Below are positions 26,634 through 35,146 of a stretch of 64,000 nt of DNA, one piece after another (position 1 is the first letter of the stretch; each line of letters starts with the position of its first letter). Position numbers and translations under genes: made by a program. The DNA is from JANQUM01 sp047630355 (GTDB taxonomy: Bacteria; Bacteroidota; Bacteroidia; Cytophagales; Spirosomataceae), in NCBI GenBank assembly GCA_047630355.1, contig JBLHXN010000006.1, positions 7,191 through 71,190 of the forward strand, read 5' to 3'. The notes beneath the pieces were generated by a model that had not been told where the DNA came from, searched no databases, and saw only the letters and a program-made list of their open reading frames with translations.

Positions 26634-29600
26634 TTACTTACCATTCACCGCCAAAACCCACTCCCTCGCATTCGTAAATGCTTCAATCCACGGTGAAACC
26701 CCATCGTATTTTCTCTCTTTCGGGTAATACGCCCAGTTCCACGGAAAAATAGAACGCTCGATGTGAGGCATCATTACCAAGTGCCTTCCGGTAGCGTCAC
26801 ACATCATTGCTGTGTTAAAATCGGAATCGTTTGGATTGGCCGGATAAGCTTCGTAACCGTATTTCGCTACAATATTATATTCACTTTCTGCCTGCGGTAA
26901 ATTGAATTTTCCTTCACCGTGCGATACCCAAACGCCAAGCGTTGAACCCGCCAACGATGACAGCATCACCGAGTTATTTTCCTGAACGGTTACGGAAGTA
27001 AAAATACTTTCGTGTTTTTGCGATTTGTTATGGTGTAGTTTTCCGTGAATTTCGTGGTCAGAATTTATCAGTTCTAATTCCATAAATAGCTGACAGCCGT
27101 TACAGATTCCAACCGAAAGCGTGTCTTCTCTAGCAAAGAATTTTTTCAACGCCGTGTTCGCTTTTTCGTTGTACAAGAACGCTCCCGCCCAACCTTTGGC
27201 CGAACCCAAAACGTCTGAATTTGAGAAACCACCAACGGCCCCTATAAACTGAATATCTTCCAGCGTTTCACGTCCCGAAATCAAATCAGTCATGTGAACG
27301 TCTTTCACATCAAAACCTGCTAAATACATTGCATTTGCCATTTCCCGCTCAGAATTACTTCCTTTTTCACGAATAATAGCGGCTTTGGGACGAACCCCCA
27401 TCCCAGCCTTCCCCTTGTTGGGGAGGGAGTTTTGTTCGATGTTTTCAATTGAAATTTTACTTGCCAGAATTCCCGGTACGGGATTGTTCTCGACTACGCT
27501 CGAACTGACAGCATCGTTATTAAAATCTCTTCTATTCGGAAAATTAAACTTCAACGGCTGATCTTTGTAATTCTTATAACGTTCTTCGGCAGTTCCGTTA
27601 GCTGATTGACAGCGGTCTAATAAATAAGATGTTTTGAACCACACATCACGTAATTCGCTTACATTCAATTCAACTATTTGGTCGAAGTTTTTGATCGAAA
27701 CCGCATTCCCGATTTTCGGTTGACCAATTTTTACTAGGTCAATATTATTTTCGGTGAAAACTTTTTCAACGCTTTCGTCGGCTTGAAAAACGACGGCGAT
27801 ATTTTCGTTGAAAAGAGTTTTTACGAAGTCTTTTTCATTGAGCGATGTCAAGTCAAATTCTGCTCCTAAATCGACATCGGAGAAGCACATTTCCAATAAA
27901 GTAGTGACTAATCCGCCGCTGCCAATGTCGTGTCCGGCTTGAATTTTATCAGCTTTGATTAAATCCTGCAATACATTAAATGCACTTCTGAAATACGCCG
28001 CGTCCTGAATATTCGGGACTTCGTTACCGATTTTATTCATAATTTGAGCGAAAGAACTTCCTCCTAATTTAAACGTATCTCTTGAAAGGTTCAGGTAGTA
28101 AATATTACCACCGTCGCGTTGCAAAACGGGTTCAACAACCTGCTTAATATCGGAGCAATTTCCCGCCGCCGAAATGATGACCGTTCCCGGAGCAATGACT
28201 TCATCATTCGGATACTTTTGTTTCATCGAAAGCGAATCTTTACCCGTTGGGATATTGATTCCGAGTTCAATCGCAAATTCCGAGCAGCCTTTTACAGCCT
28301 CGTAAAGTTTGGCGTCTTCACCTTCATTTTTACACGCCCACATCCAGTTTGCCGAAAGTGAAACGGACTTTAATCCGTCTTTTAACGGAGCAAAAACAAT
28401 ATTCGACAACGCCTCGCCGATTGAGTTGCGGGAACCCGCCACCGAATCAACCAAACCAGAAATTGGTGAATGCCCAATACTCGTGGCAACGCCTTCTTTC
28501 CCCTTATAGTCAAGAGCCATTACGCCCACGTTGTTCAGCGGCAATTGTAGCGGTCCGGCACATTGCTGCTTGGCAACTTTTCCGCCTACGCAACGGTCAA
28601 CTTTATTCGTTAACCAATCTTTACACGCCACTGCTTCGAGTTGCAAAACCTGTTCAAGGTATTTCTGAATTTCATTTTGAGAATATACTAAGTCGCCATA
28701 GTTAGAAACAACTTTTTTATCATTCATGACCGTTTTAGGCGAACTGCCGAACATATCGCTAATAGCAAAATCCATCGGTTTTGCTCCGGTTGATTTTGAT
28801 TCAAACGTAAAACGGTGATTACCCGTCACTTCGCCGACAGTATACATCGGTGAGCGTTCGCGATCGGCGATACGTTGCAAAGTTTCAATGTCTTTTTCAC
28901 CGATAATCAAGCCCATTCTTTCCTGAGATTCGTTACCGATAATTTCTTTTGCGGAAAGCGTCGGGTCGCCAACGGGAAGCTTGTCTAAATCAATCAAACC
29001 ACCAGTTTCTTCTACTAATTCGGACAGGCAGTTTAAGTGTCCGCCCGCTCCGTGATCGTGAATCGAAACAATGGGGTTGTATTCAGCTTCCACCATACCA
29101 CGAATGGCATTGGCGGCACGTTTTTGCATTTCAGGGTTAGACCGTTGCACCGCATTCAGTTCGATTCCCGAACCAAATTCACCCGTATCTGCTGATGAAA
29201 CCGCCGCTCCGCCCATTCCGATTCGGTAGTTTTCACCGCCCAAAATAACAACTTTATCGCCTACTGTTGGCTTATTTTTTTGAGCGTGTTCGGCTTTCCC
29301 GTAACCGATTCCCCCCGCCATCATGATTACTTTATCATAGCCGAGTTTACGACTACTTGGTCTTTGACTGTTCTCGACCGCCCCGCGGCCCGGTCCGCTC
29401 GAACTGACGCCTAACTGTCCTCCTAAGCTTGTCGAAGGGTTATCGAAGTGCTCATGTTCAAACGTTAGCAAAGACCCCGCAATCAGCGGCTGACCAAATT
29501 TATTCCCAAAGTCAGATGCACCATTGGAGGCTTTTATTAAAATATCCATCGGTGTTTGATAAAGCCACGGGCGTGCTGCCATGCCATTTTCCCAAGTGCG

Positions 29601-30533
29601 GTCATCCTGAGCGGGGTCGAAGGACAACAAACGGGAGTACGAAGTCATGTAAACGGCAGTACCGGCTAAAGGCAACGAACCAATTCCACCCGCCAAACGG
29701 TCTCGTATTTCACCACCCGCACCCGTTGCCGCACCATTGAATGGTTCAACGGTTGTAGGGAAGTTGTGGGTTTCCGCTTTCACAGAAATGACAGATTCAA
29801 ATTCAGATTCCTGATAAAAATCAGGCTTATCAGCACTTTTAGGTGCAAATTGAGTAACCGTCGGACCTTTAACAAAAGCGACATTATCTTTATACGCCGA
29901 TACAATATCGTTCGGATTTTCCTGTGACGTTTTTTTAATTAATTTAAATAATGATGTCGGTTTTTCTTCACCATCAATCACAAAAACGCCGTTGAAAATC
30001 TTATGACGGCAGTGTTCAGAATTTACTTGTGAGAATCCAAATACTTCCGAATCAGTTAGCTTTCGATTCAATTTTTCGGCTAAATCTTCTAAATACTTGA
30101 CCTCTTCTTCATTTAGTGACAAGCCTTCCTGCTTATTATACGCAGCAATATCCTTGATTTCCTGAATTGGTTCTGGCAACACATTTATCGTATAAACTTC
30201 CTGATTCAGTTTACCGTACTTCTGTGAAAGCATCGGATCAAAATCCGTAAAATCAGCGGCAACTTCTTTGAATTCTTCAATTCTGATAATTCCCGCAATA
30301 CCCATATTCTGCGTAATTTCCACAGCATTGGTACTCCACGGCGTGATCATTGCCGCTCGTGGACCAACAAAATTTGCCGTCAGCTGTGCTGAAGTATTAT
30401 TTAACTGAGTATAAATATGACTATCAGGAGAATTAAAAAGCCAAAGCAGTTTTTGCGTGTCTTCGGTTGTGAATATTTTTGAAGATTGAACGGCGAAAAC
30501 AGTGCTGCCTTGTCCGGCGAAGAAGTGGATCAT
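26634..30533 (-). CDS. purL: Phosphoribosylformylglycinamidine synthase (FGAM synthase), with in-frame repeat insertions
   Basis: About 1299 residues from Met 30533 (MIHFFAGQGSTVFAVQSSK), which matches the usual PurL start; the frame from 30581 adds 16 residues. It converts FGAR plus glutamine plus ATP to FGAM in cytoplasmic purine synthesis. The ATP-grasp-like synthase core has FSQVNSEHCRHK, AETHNFPTTVEPFNGAATGA and DIGSGGLVTTLLEM. The C-terminal glutaminase has the catalytic Cys in GICNGCQLF and PHIERSIFPWNW. Bacteroidota PurL proteins are usually about 1220-1230 residues. The excess of about 75 comes from four insertions of palindromic-repeat DNA (about residues 301-311, 361-394, 1008-1016 and 1034-1046), all in frame. 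Single gene; purE and purK lie 8-9 kb away on the same strand. Confidence 0.95.
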   Translation of the reverse strand: MIHFFAGQGSTVFAVQSSKIFTTEDTQKLLWLFNSPDSHIYTQLNNTSAQLTANFVGPRAAMITPWSTNAVEITQNMGIAGIIRIEEFKEVAADFTDFDPMLSQKYGKLNQEVYTINVLPEPIQEIKDIAAYNKQEGLSLNEEEVKYLEDLAEKLNRKLTDSEVFGFSQVNSEHCRHKIFNGVFVIDGEEKPTSLFKLIKKTSQENPNDIVSAYKDNVAFVKGPTVTQFAPKSADKPDFYQESEFESVISVKAETHNFPTTVEPFNGAATGAGGEIRDRLAGGIGSLPLAGTAVYMTSYSRLLSFDPAQDDRTWENGMAARPWLYQTPMDILIKASNGASDFGNKFGQPLIAGSLLTFEHEHFDNPSTSLGGQLGVSSSGPGRGAVENSQRPSSRKLGYDKVIMMAGGIGYGKAEHAQKNKPTVGDKVVILGGENYRIGMGGAAVSSADTGEFGSGIELNAVQRSNPEMQKRAANAIRGMVEAEYNPIVSIHDHGAGGHLNCLSELVEETGGLIDLDKLPVGDPTLSAKEIIGNESQERMGLIIGEKDIETLQRIADRERSPMYTVGEVTGNHRFTFESKSTGAKPMDFAISDMFGSSPKTVMNDKKVVSNYGDLVYSQNEIQKYLEQVLQLEAVACKDWLTNKVDRCVGGKVAKQQCAGPLQLPLNNVGVMALDYKGKEGVATSIGHSPISGLVDSVAGSRNSIGEALSNIVFAPLKDGLKSVSLSANWMWACKNEGEDAKLYEAVKGCSEFAIELGINIPTGKDSLSMKQKYPNDEVIAPGTVIISAAGNCSDIKQVVEPVLQRDGGNIYYLNLSRDTFKLGGSSFAQIMNKIGNEVPNIQDAAYFRSAFNVLQDLIKADKIQAGHDIGSGGLVTTLLEMCFSDVDLGAEFDLTSLNEKDFVKTLFNENIAVVFQADESVEKVFTENNIDLVKIGQPKIGNAVSIKNFDQIVELNVSELRDVWFKTSYLLDRCQSANGTAEERYKNYKDQPLKFNFPNRRDFNNDAVSSSVVENNPVPGILASKISIENIEQNSLPNKGKAGMGVRPKAAIIREKGSNSEREMANAMYLAGFDVKDVHMTDLISGRETLEDIQFIGAVGGFSNSDVLGSAKGWAGAFLYNEKANTALKKFFAREDTLSVGICNGCQLFMELELINSDHEIHGKLHHNKSQKHESIFTSVTVQENNSVMLSSLAGSTLGVWVSHGEGKFNLPQAESEYNIVAKYGYEAYPANPNDSDFNTAMMCDATGRHLVMMPHIERSIFPWNWAYYPKERKYDGVSPWIEAFTNAREWVLAVNGK
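27395..27432. repeat. GC-rich palindromic repeat inserted in purL (type 3)
   Basis: CCCCCATCCCAGCCTTCCCC followed by TTGTTGGGGAGGGAG, giving a CCTTCCCC...GGGGAGGG hairpin. In the purL frame it encodes SLPNKGKAGMG, which has no counterpart in usual PurL between the linker and the VRPKAAIIREKG start of the glutaminase domain. This type of CCCC/GGGG repeat is commonly dispersed between genes in Bacteroidota (from memory). Confidence 0.6.
27485..27510. repeat. Palindromic repeat inserted in purL (type 2, first copy)
   Basis: TGTTCTCGACTACGCTCGAA followed by CTGACA. On the minus strand the repeat reads GTCAGTTCGAGCG...GTCGAGAACA. The same outer sequence recurs at 29370-29408 in the same gene with a different centre. 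It encodes about VSSSVVEN in purL, in a linker before the glutaminase domain. Confidence 0.65.
29350..29450. repeat. Compound palindromic insertion in purL (type 2 second copy plus a second repeat)
   Basis: Two repeats lie in tandem. TGTTCTCGAC...GCTCGAACTGAC (29369-29408) shares its ends with the copy at 27485-27510. CTAAGCTTGTCGAAGGGTTA (29422-29441) resembles the CTTGTCGAAGG repeats common in Bacteroidota (from memory). Together they encode about 34 extra residues (FDNPSTSLGGQLGVSSSGPG and the following RGAVENSQRPSS) between TFEH and LGYDKVIMMAGG, where usual PurL has only a short loop. Confidence 0.7.
29601..29630. repeat. Palindromic repeat inserted in purL (type 1)
   Basis: GTCATCCTGAGCGGGGTCGA followed by AGGAC is a form of the widely dispersed TCCTGAGC...GTCGAAGGA repeat of Bacteroidota (from memory). 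On the minus strand it encodes LSFDPAQDD within SRLLSFDPAQDDRTWENG, where the family normally has a short charged loop. Confidence 0.65.
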
Positions 30534-30709
30534 CTGATTTAAGGTTTTATGTCGGATGTTTGCCGTGGAGACTACGAACAATTGATTCCGGCTATTGCTT
30601 GATTATTCGCAAATTTAACGGATTTGACGGAAGCATTTTAGTTTATGTCTTTTAAAATATCCGAACCTCTTACCTTTTTATTGTCAGCCATACAGCCGTT
30701 CTTTGCTTA

Positions 30710-31636
30710 ATGAAGTCAGGAAACGAACGCCTCTCGGCAGAAAAAAGCCAGTTACATCCTCGCAACCGAAATCGAAAGCCTTACGATTTTGAAAAATTAA
30801 TTTTGGTCAAACCAGAGTTACAGCACTACATGAAACTGAATAAATACGGCGTAAAATCGCTTGATTTTGCGAATCCGGATGCCGTTAAACTTCTGAACCA
30901 AGCGTTACTTCATTATTATTACGGAATAAAAAATTGGAATTTCCCCGACGAAAATCTTTGTCCGCCCATTCCTGGTCGAGCAGATTACATTCATTACATC
31001 GCTGATTTATTAGCTGATAAAAACAACGGAAAAGTTCCTATCGGAAACAAAATTACAGTTTTAGACATCGGAGTTGGGGCAAATTGCATTTATCCGATTA
31101 TTGGTGTGGTGGAATACGGTTGGAATTTTATCGGAGCGGATGTTGATGAAAAGTCAATTCAGTCGGTTCGACGAATTATGGAAGCAAATGAGCAACTTTC
31201 GGGTAAAATCTCCTGTCGTTTACAATCTAATCCGAAACACATTTTTGCAGGAATTATTGAACCATCTGATAAAATTGATGTGACGATATGTAATCCACCG
31301 TTCCACGCCTCAGCGGACGAATCCATCAGCGGAACTCGCCGAAAAATACGAAGCCTTTCGGGTAAAAAAATGGCGAAACCTGATTTGAACTTTGCGGGTG
31401 TTAGCAGTGAACTGATTTACGAAGGCGGTGAGTACAAGTTCATTCACAATATGATTACCGAAAGTAAAGAATTCACAAAAAATGTGCGTTGGTTCACGAC
31501 GCTCGTTTCGAAATCGTCCAACCTGAATGGCATCTACAAATTATTAGAGGAAGTAGGAACCACCGAAGTAAAAACTATCTCGATGGCAACAGGAAATAAA
31601 GCGACTCGGGTTGTAGCGTGGCGGTTTGATCAATAA
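30710..31636 (+). CDS. rlmF: 23S rRNA (adenine(1618)-N6)-methyltransferase
   Basis: 308 residues, the family length. The N-terminal HPRNRNRKPYDFEKLILVKP, then LNQALLHYYYGIKNWNFPDE and LCPPIPGRADYIHYIADLL are diagnostic of RlmF. The SAM-binding motif is VLDIGVGANCIYPI, and the catalytic N-(D/N)-PP-(F/Y) motif is NPPFH. It methylates A1618 of 23S rRNA at N6. Divergent from purL, and convergent with the next methyltransferase with a 2-bp gap between stop codons. Confidence 0.9.
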   Translation: MKSGNERLSAEKSQLHPRNRNRKPYDFEKLILVKPELQHYMKLNKYGVKSLDFANPDAVKLLNQALLHYYYGIKNWNFPDENLCPPIPGRADYIHYIADLLADKNNGKVPIGNKITVLDIGVGANCIYPIIGVVEYGWNFIGADVDEKSIQSVRRIMEANEQLSGKISCRLQSNPKHIFAGIIEPSDKIDVTICNPPFHASADESISGTRRKIRSLSGKKMAKPDLNFAGVSSELIYEGGEYKFIHNMITESKEFTKNVRWFTTLVSKSSNLNGIYKLLEEVGTTEVKTISMATGNKATRVVAWRFDQ

Positions 31637-31638
31637 TA

Positions 31639-32436
31639 TTACTTAGGAACACCAATCAGGTAAGCAATTGATACGCCAAACATAGTACGTTCTTTTCCGT
31701 GCTTCCAATCATATTTCTGTTCTTTATCGGCGGCGTTTGCCAATTCACCCAACTGCTCAGGCGTGTGTAAACGCAGAATAGAAACGACGCCGTCCCACAT
31801 AGTGTAAAGCGGAATAATTGGAATGAGGTAGGTGAATAATAATCGACTCCATTTAAACGGACGAATAAACGGCGTGAAAAGAAAAAACATAATTGGGTGA
31901 ACAATCAAAATCAATAATACCATTGACCAGTTTTTGCTTCCGCTATCAAAAAATGCCAGCGGCATTCCGCTCTCGGTTATGTTAGAAATAATTGCTTTGA
32001 CTTGCTTGGGACGAAAGTGGTGAACAGCAGAAAACATCGTGCGTAAACCTCTTAAATTGCTGTTATCTTTTAAAATATCAACTGGCACGTCTATGTACGT
32101 TATTCGTGAATCAGTTCGTTGTTTAATACTCTTATACGCCTCAACGTTCGGAAATTTATCAGAAAGTATAAACTTTACGGGTGTGCTATTTGCGAGTTCC
32201 ATCCGTGCTTCGTCCACCAACTTGCTAACAGACTCAAGCGGTCCACCGTTGCCAGAACATAAATCCAACACTTCATTATAACCCGTTCTACTCAAAACAT
32301 TTTCAATCAGCGAACCAGCTGGCTTGTACAGATTGAATGTGTTGAAGATAAAGCCGAGGAAATCAGTTCCACCATCCCGAATGACGGCGGGAAACCACGG
32401 CTGGTCTTCAAGTTCTATTAAATGAAATCTCCTCAC
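31639..32436 (-). CDS. SAM-dependent methyltransferase-like protein with a C-terminal membrane hairpin
   Basis: 265 residues. Motif I is VLDLCSGNGGPL, followed by ILSDKFPNVEAY (motif II-like acidic residue) and FSAVHHFRPKQVKAIISNI, a class I methyltransferase layout. Residues about 170-215 hold two hydrophobic helices (VLLILIVHPIMFFLFTPFI and LLFTYLIPIIPLYTMW) that would anchor it in the inner membrane, followed by a conserved-looking WDGVVSILRLHTPEQL tail. The substrate is unknown; the membrane anchor hints at a lipid or quinone-like acceptor (inference). Single gene. Confidence 0.7.
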   Translation of the reverse strand: MRRFHLIELEDQPWFPAVIRDGGTDFLGFIFNTFNLYKPAGSLIENVLSRTGYNEVLDLCSGNGGPLESVSKLVDEARMELANSTPVKFILSDKFPNVEAYKSIKQRTDSRITYIDVPVDILKDNSNLRGLRTMFSAVHHFRPKQVKAIISNITESGMPLAFFDSGSKNWSMVLLILIVHPIMFFLFTPFIRPFKWSRLLFTYLIPIIPLYTMWDGVVSILRLHTPEQLGELANAADKEQKYDWKHGKERTMFGVSIAYLIGVPK

Positions 32437-32658
32437 GTTTATAATTATATTTGGAAATATATGCTAAATCTAAGAAGTAAATTGAGCTTATGTTAATGGT
32501 TTACAATGCTACTAAATGTAGAATAGGTATGTTTATATAAAAATACGTACCGAACGACGATGAAGACTTATTCATACTTATCGAACAACTGGTTTTAAGC
32601 GTATTCTATCTACATATCTATTACAAAGGAGTTCTGATGCAGCGGCCTCACAAGAAAA

Positions 32659-32682
32659 AAGCCGCGATTTGATTCGCGGCTT
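32659..32682 (-). terminator. Rho-independent terminator of the YeeE/YedE pair
   Basis: On the minus strand AAGCCGCGA pairs with TCGCGGCTT around a 6-nt loop and is followed by TTTTTTCTTG. It starts 46 bp after the end of the YeeE/YedE gene at 32729. Confidence 0.8.
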
Positions 32683-32728
32683 GTAGCTAATTTTCGAAAA
32701 GGCTCTTGTCTAAATTCTCATATCTTTG

Positions 32729-33214
32729 TTAATGCGGTAATTTATCCTGAAAATATCCGTACGTCCACGTTCCGAAAATGGCACTAAAGAGCGTTATAAT
32801 TATGACCATATAACCGCTGCCAATTTGGGCAAATAATGGTCCCGGACAAGCTCCGGTAATTGCCCAGCCAAAGCCAAAAATCAAGCTTCCGTAAATATAA
32901 CCTTTGTTAAAAACTTTGGGCTTGATTACTACGGCTTCTCCGTCGAGTGTTTTTACATTGAATTTCTTAATCAGAAAAACTGAAATCATTCCGGTGATAA
33001 CTGCACTTCCAATGACGCCGTACATGTGGAAACTATCAAAACGAAACATTTCCTGAATTCTGAACCAAGAGATAATCTCGGCTTTTACGAAAATGATACC
33101 GAACAGAATACCCATAATCAAGTATTTCACATTCGATAAAACAACTATTTGACTCTCATTCGAATTGGGCTTAACCACCTCAAACGAAACTTCTTGTGTT
33201 TTATTTACTGACAT
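32729..33214 (-). CDS. YeeE/YedE-family membrane protein, second half-type subunit (DUF6691)
   Basis: 161 residues with four hydrophobic helices (YLIMGILFGIIFVKAEIISW, then MYGVIGSAVITGMISVFLI, YIYGSLIFGFGWAITGACPG, and MVIIITLFSAIFGTWTYGYF). The GACPGP motif carries the conserved Cys of YeeE/YedE sulfur transporters, which take up thiosulfate by handing sulfur along Cys residues. It lies 15 bp downstream of the partner gene and probably forms one two-part transporter with it. Confidence 0.8.
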   Translation of the reverse strand: MSVNKTQEVSFEVVKPNSNESQIVVLSNVKYLIMGILFGIIFVKAEIISWFRIQEMFRFDSFHMYGVIGSAVITGMISVFLIKKFNVKTLDGEAVVIKPKVFNKGYIYGSLIFGFGWAITGACPGPLFAQIGSGYMVIIITLFSAIFGTWTYGYFQDKLPH

Positions 33215-33229
33215 AACTTTTACTCTATC

Positions 33230-33796
33230 TTAAAATAATGAGAATATAAACGGAAGCCCGAAATGTGTCATCAGGAAACCTCCGAGCATAAAAGTACACG
33301 TTGCTACTAATGAAGGCCACTGCAAATTTGATAAGCCCATTATCGCGTGACCAGAAGTACAACCATCAGCATAACGAGTGCCGAAACCAACCATAAAGCC
33401 ACCCAACACGAAAAATATCAGCCCTTTTAGTGAGAAAACATTTGCGGTATTAAATAAATCAGCGGGCATTAATCCAGAAAAAGAGGTGACTCCTAAGGCT
33501 TTCAAGTCCTGAATTGTAGCATCTGCGATAACAATTTCATCAGGATTTGAAATGAATGTCACCGCAACAAAACCGCCAATCAGGATTCCCAAAACGAAGA
33601 ACAGGTTCCAAGCTTCTTTTTTCCAATCGTAATTAAAGAATGAAATATTAGCGGGAAGACAGGCGGCACAGATATGTCTGAGTGAAGACGACACGCCGAA
33701 AGATTTATTACCGATCAGCAACAAAGCGGGTACGGTTAAACCAATCAACGGGCCCGCGACGTACCACGGCCACGGCGATTTTATTAATTCTATCAT
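33230..33796 (-). CDS. YeeE/YedE-family membrane protein, first half-type subunit
   Basis: 188 residues with about five helices. GFGTRYADGCTSGHAIMGLS is the hallmark Cys-containing signature of YeeE/YedE (DGCTSGH). A second Cys pair is in RHICAACLPANISFF. In E. coli YeeE both halves are fused; here they are two adjacent genes. The expected role is thiosulfate uptake. It fits the sulfur-gene remnants at 20.8-24 kb. Confidence 0.8.
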   Translation of the reverse strand: MIELIKSPWPWYVAGPLIGLTVPALLLIGNKSFGVSSSLRHICAACLPANISFFNYDWKKEAWNLFFVLGILIGGFVAVTFISNPDEIVIADATIQDLKALGVTSFSGLMPADLFNTANVFSLKGLIFFVLGGFMVGFGTRYADGCTSGHAIMGLSNLQWPSLVATCTFMLGGFLMTHFGLPFIFSLF

Positions 33797-33853
33797 TTCT
33801 AAGTTGTGCGTTATATTAGAAAGATATACGAATTAACTCTATCTAAAGTTCAC

Positions 33854-33887
33854 AAAAAAAACGACACGCTGAAGCGTGCCGCTTTTT
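33854..33887 (-). terminator. Rho-independent terminator after DAHP synthase-chorismate mutase
   Basis: On the minus strand GCGGCACGCT and AGCGTGTCGT form an imperfect stem, followed by TTTTTTTT. It begins 23 bp after the stop codon of the gene at 33910. Confidence 0.75.
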
Positions 33888-33909
33888 TAAAATATTATTA
33901 TTTATTAAA

Positions 33910-35004
33910 TCAAGCAGGCTGTGAATTCATCACTTCTGTTTGCTTACGAATAGACTCCATGTGAATCAGTTTGAATAATTCTTCCACGGTTTCACCGTAC
34001 AGGTTCAGAGAATTCCCCCACTCTACGCGGCTTGTATGTACGTTTTTCCAACGGTCAAGTTGAAGAACGGCAACGTTATTGTCACGCTTGTGCTCTCCTA
34101 ATTGCTCAACTACGTTCATTCTCGCTGCAAGAACCTCCAGTAATTCACGGTCAAGATTATCTAAACGCCCACGTAAACGATCCAATTCTGTTTGAAAATC
34201 CTCACTGTACGTTTCTTTTCTAAATTCAATTTCTTTGAGCATTTCACCCAACGCTTTTGGCGTAAGTTGTTGAGCGGCGTCAGACCACGCTTCGTCCGGA
34301 TTACGGTGCGACTCTATAATAAGTCCATCATAATTCAAATCCATTGAGCGTTGCGTTAGTTCTTTTAATAAAGAACGCTTTCCTGCCATGTGGCTTGGAT
34401 CACCAATCATTGGAATGTGCGGAAAGTGCGTTTTGAACTCAACAGCAATTTGCCACATTGGTGAGTTGCGGTACTTCTGCTCTTGTGCGTTAGAAAACCC
34501 ACGGTGAATAGCTCCAAGCTTATTAATTCCAGCACGGTGAATTCTTTCAAATGCACCTACCCAAAGAGCCAAATCCGGATTAACGGGATTTTTAATTAAT
34601 ACAGGCACGTCTACGCCTTTCAATGAATCTGCAATAGCCTGCACGTTAAACGGGTTAACTGTAGTACGGGCTCCGATCCAAAGTACGTCAACATCGTATT
34701 TCAGAGCTAATTCCACGTGTTCGGGCGTTGCCACTTCACACGCAGTTTTTAATCCGGTTTCGGCCTTAGCTTTTTGCAGCCAAGGCAAAGCTTCTTCGCC
34801 TATTCCTTCAAAACTACCCGGCCGCGTCCGTGGCTTCCAAACACCCGCACGTAAAACGTGAGCGTATCCTTCTGCCGCAATCTGGCGGGAAGTATCCAAA
34901 AATTGATCTTCGGTTTCGGCACTGCACGGGCCAGCAATCATTAGTGGTTTGCCGTTGGTTTCAATCCAACTGCTAAGAGGAAGAACATTTAAATCTGCTT
35001 TCAT
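33910..35004 (-). CDS. Bifunctional DAHP synthase / chorismate mutase
   Basis: 364 residues. The N-terminal 265 residues are a type I-beta-like DAHP synthase (KPLMIAGPCSAETEDQFLDT, then HVLRAGVWKPRTRPGSFEGI, IGDPSHMAGKRSLLKEL), which joins PEP and erythrose 4-phosphate at the entry to the shikimate pathway. The C-terminal 90 residues are an AroQ-type chorismate mutase helix bundle (LDRLRGRLDNLDRELLEVLA, then ARMNVVEQLGEHKRDNN). The mutase domain in this fusion also gives feedback sensitivity to prephenate in known members. Single gene with its own terminator. Confidence 0.9.
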   Translation of the reverse strand: MKADLNVLPLSSWIETNGKPLMIAGPCSAETEDQFLDTSRQIAAEGYAHVLRAGVWKPRTRPGSFEGIGEEALPWLQKAKAETGLKTACEVATPEHVELALKYDVDVLWIGARTTVNPFNVQAIADSLKGVDVPVLIKNPVNPDLALWVGAFERIHRAGINKLGAIHRGFSNAQEQKYRNSPMWQIAVEFKTHFPHIPMIGDPSHMAGKRSLLKELTQRSMDLNYDGLIIESHRNPDEAWSDAAQQLTPKALGEMLKEIEFRKETYSEDFQTELDRLRGRLDNLDRELLEVLAARMNVVEQLGEHKRDNNVAVLQLDRWKNVHTSRVEWGNSLNLYGETVEELFKLIHMESIRKQTEVMNSQPA

Positions 35005-35047
35005 TTGTCAATTTCTAAAACTATGGATTAAATAAATTGGTTAGTAC

Positions 35048-35055
35048 TATATTTG
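35048..35055 (+). promoter_or_regulatory. Possible -7 promoter element TATATTTG before proline dehydrogenase
   Basis: TATATTTG matches the Bacteroidota -7 consensus TAnnTTTG, about 90 bp upstream of the start at 35147. No good TTG element is seen at the usual spacing upstream, so the call is weak. Confidence 0.35.
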
Positions 35056-35146
35056 CGTTCTTTTTCGGGTCAATTAAGACTTAAACCGACGGAATGTTAC
35101 CCGATTTAAAACAATTAATGTATACACTCTAATCAAAATTAACTGG

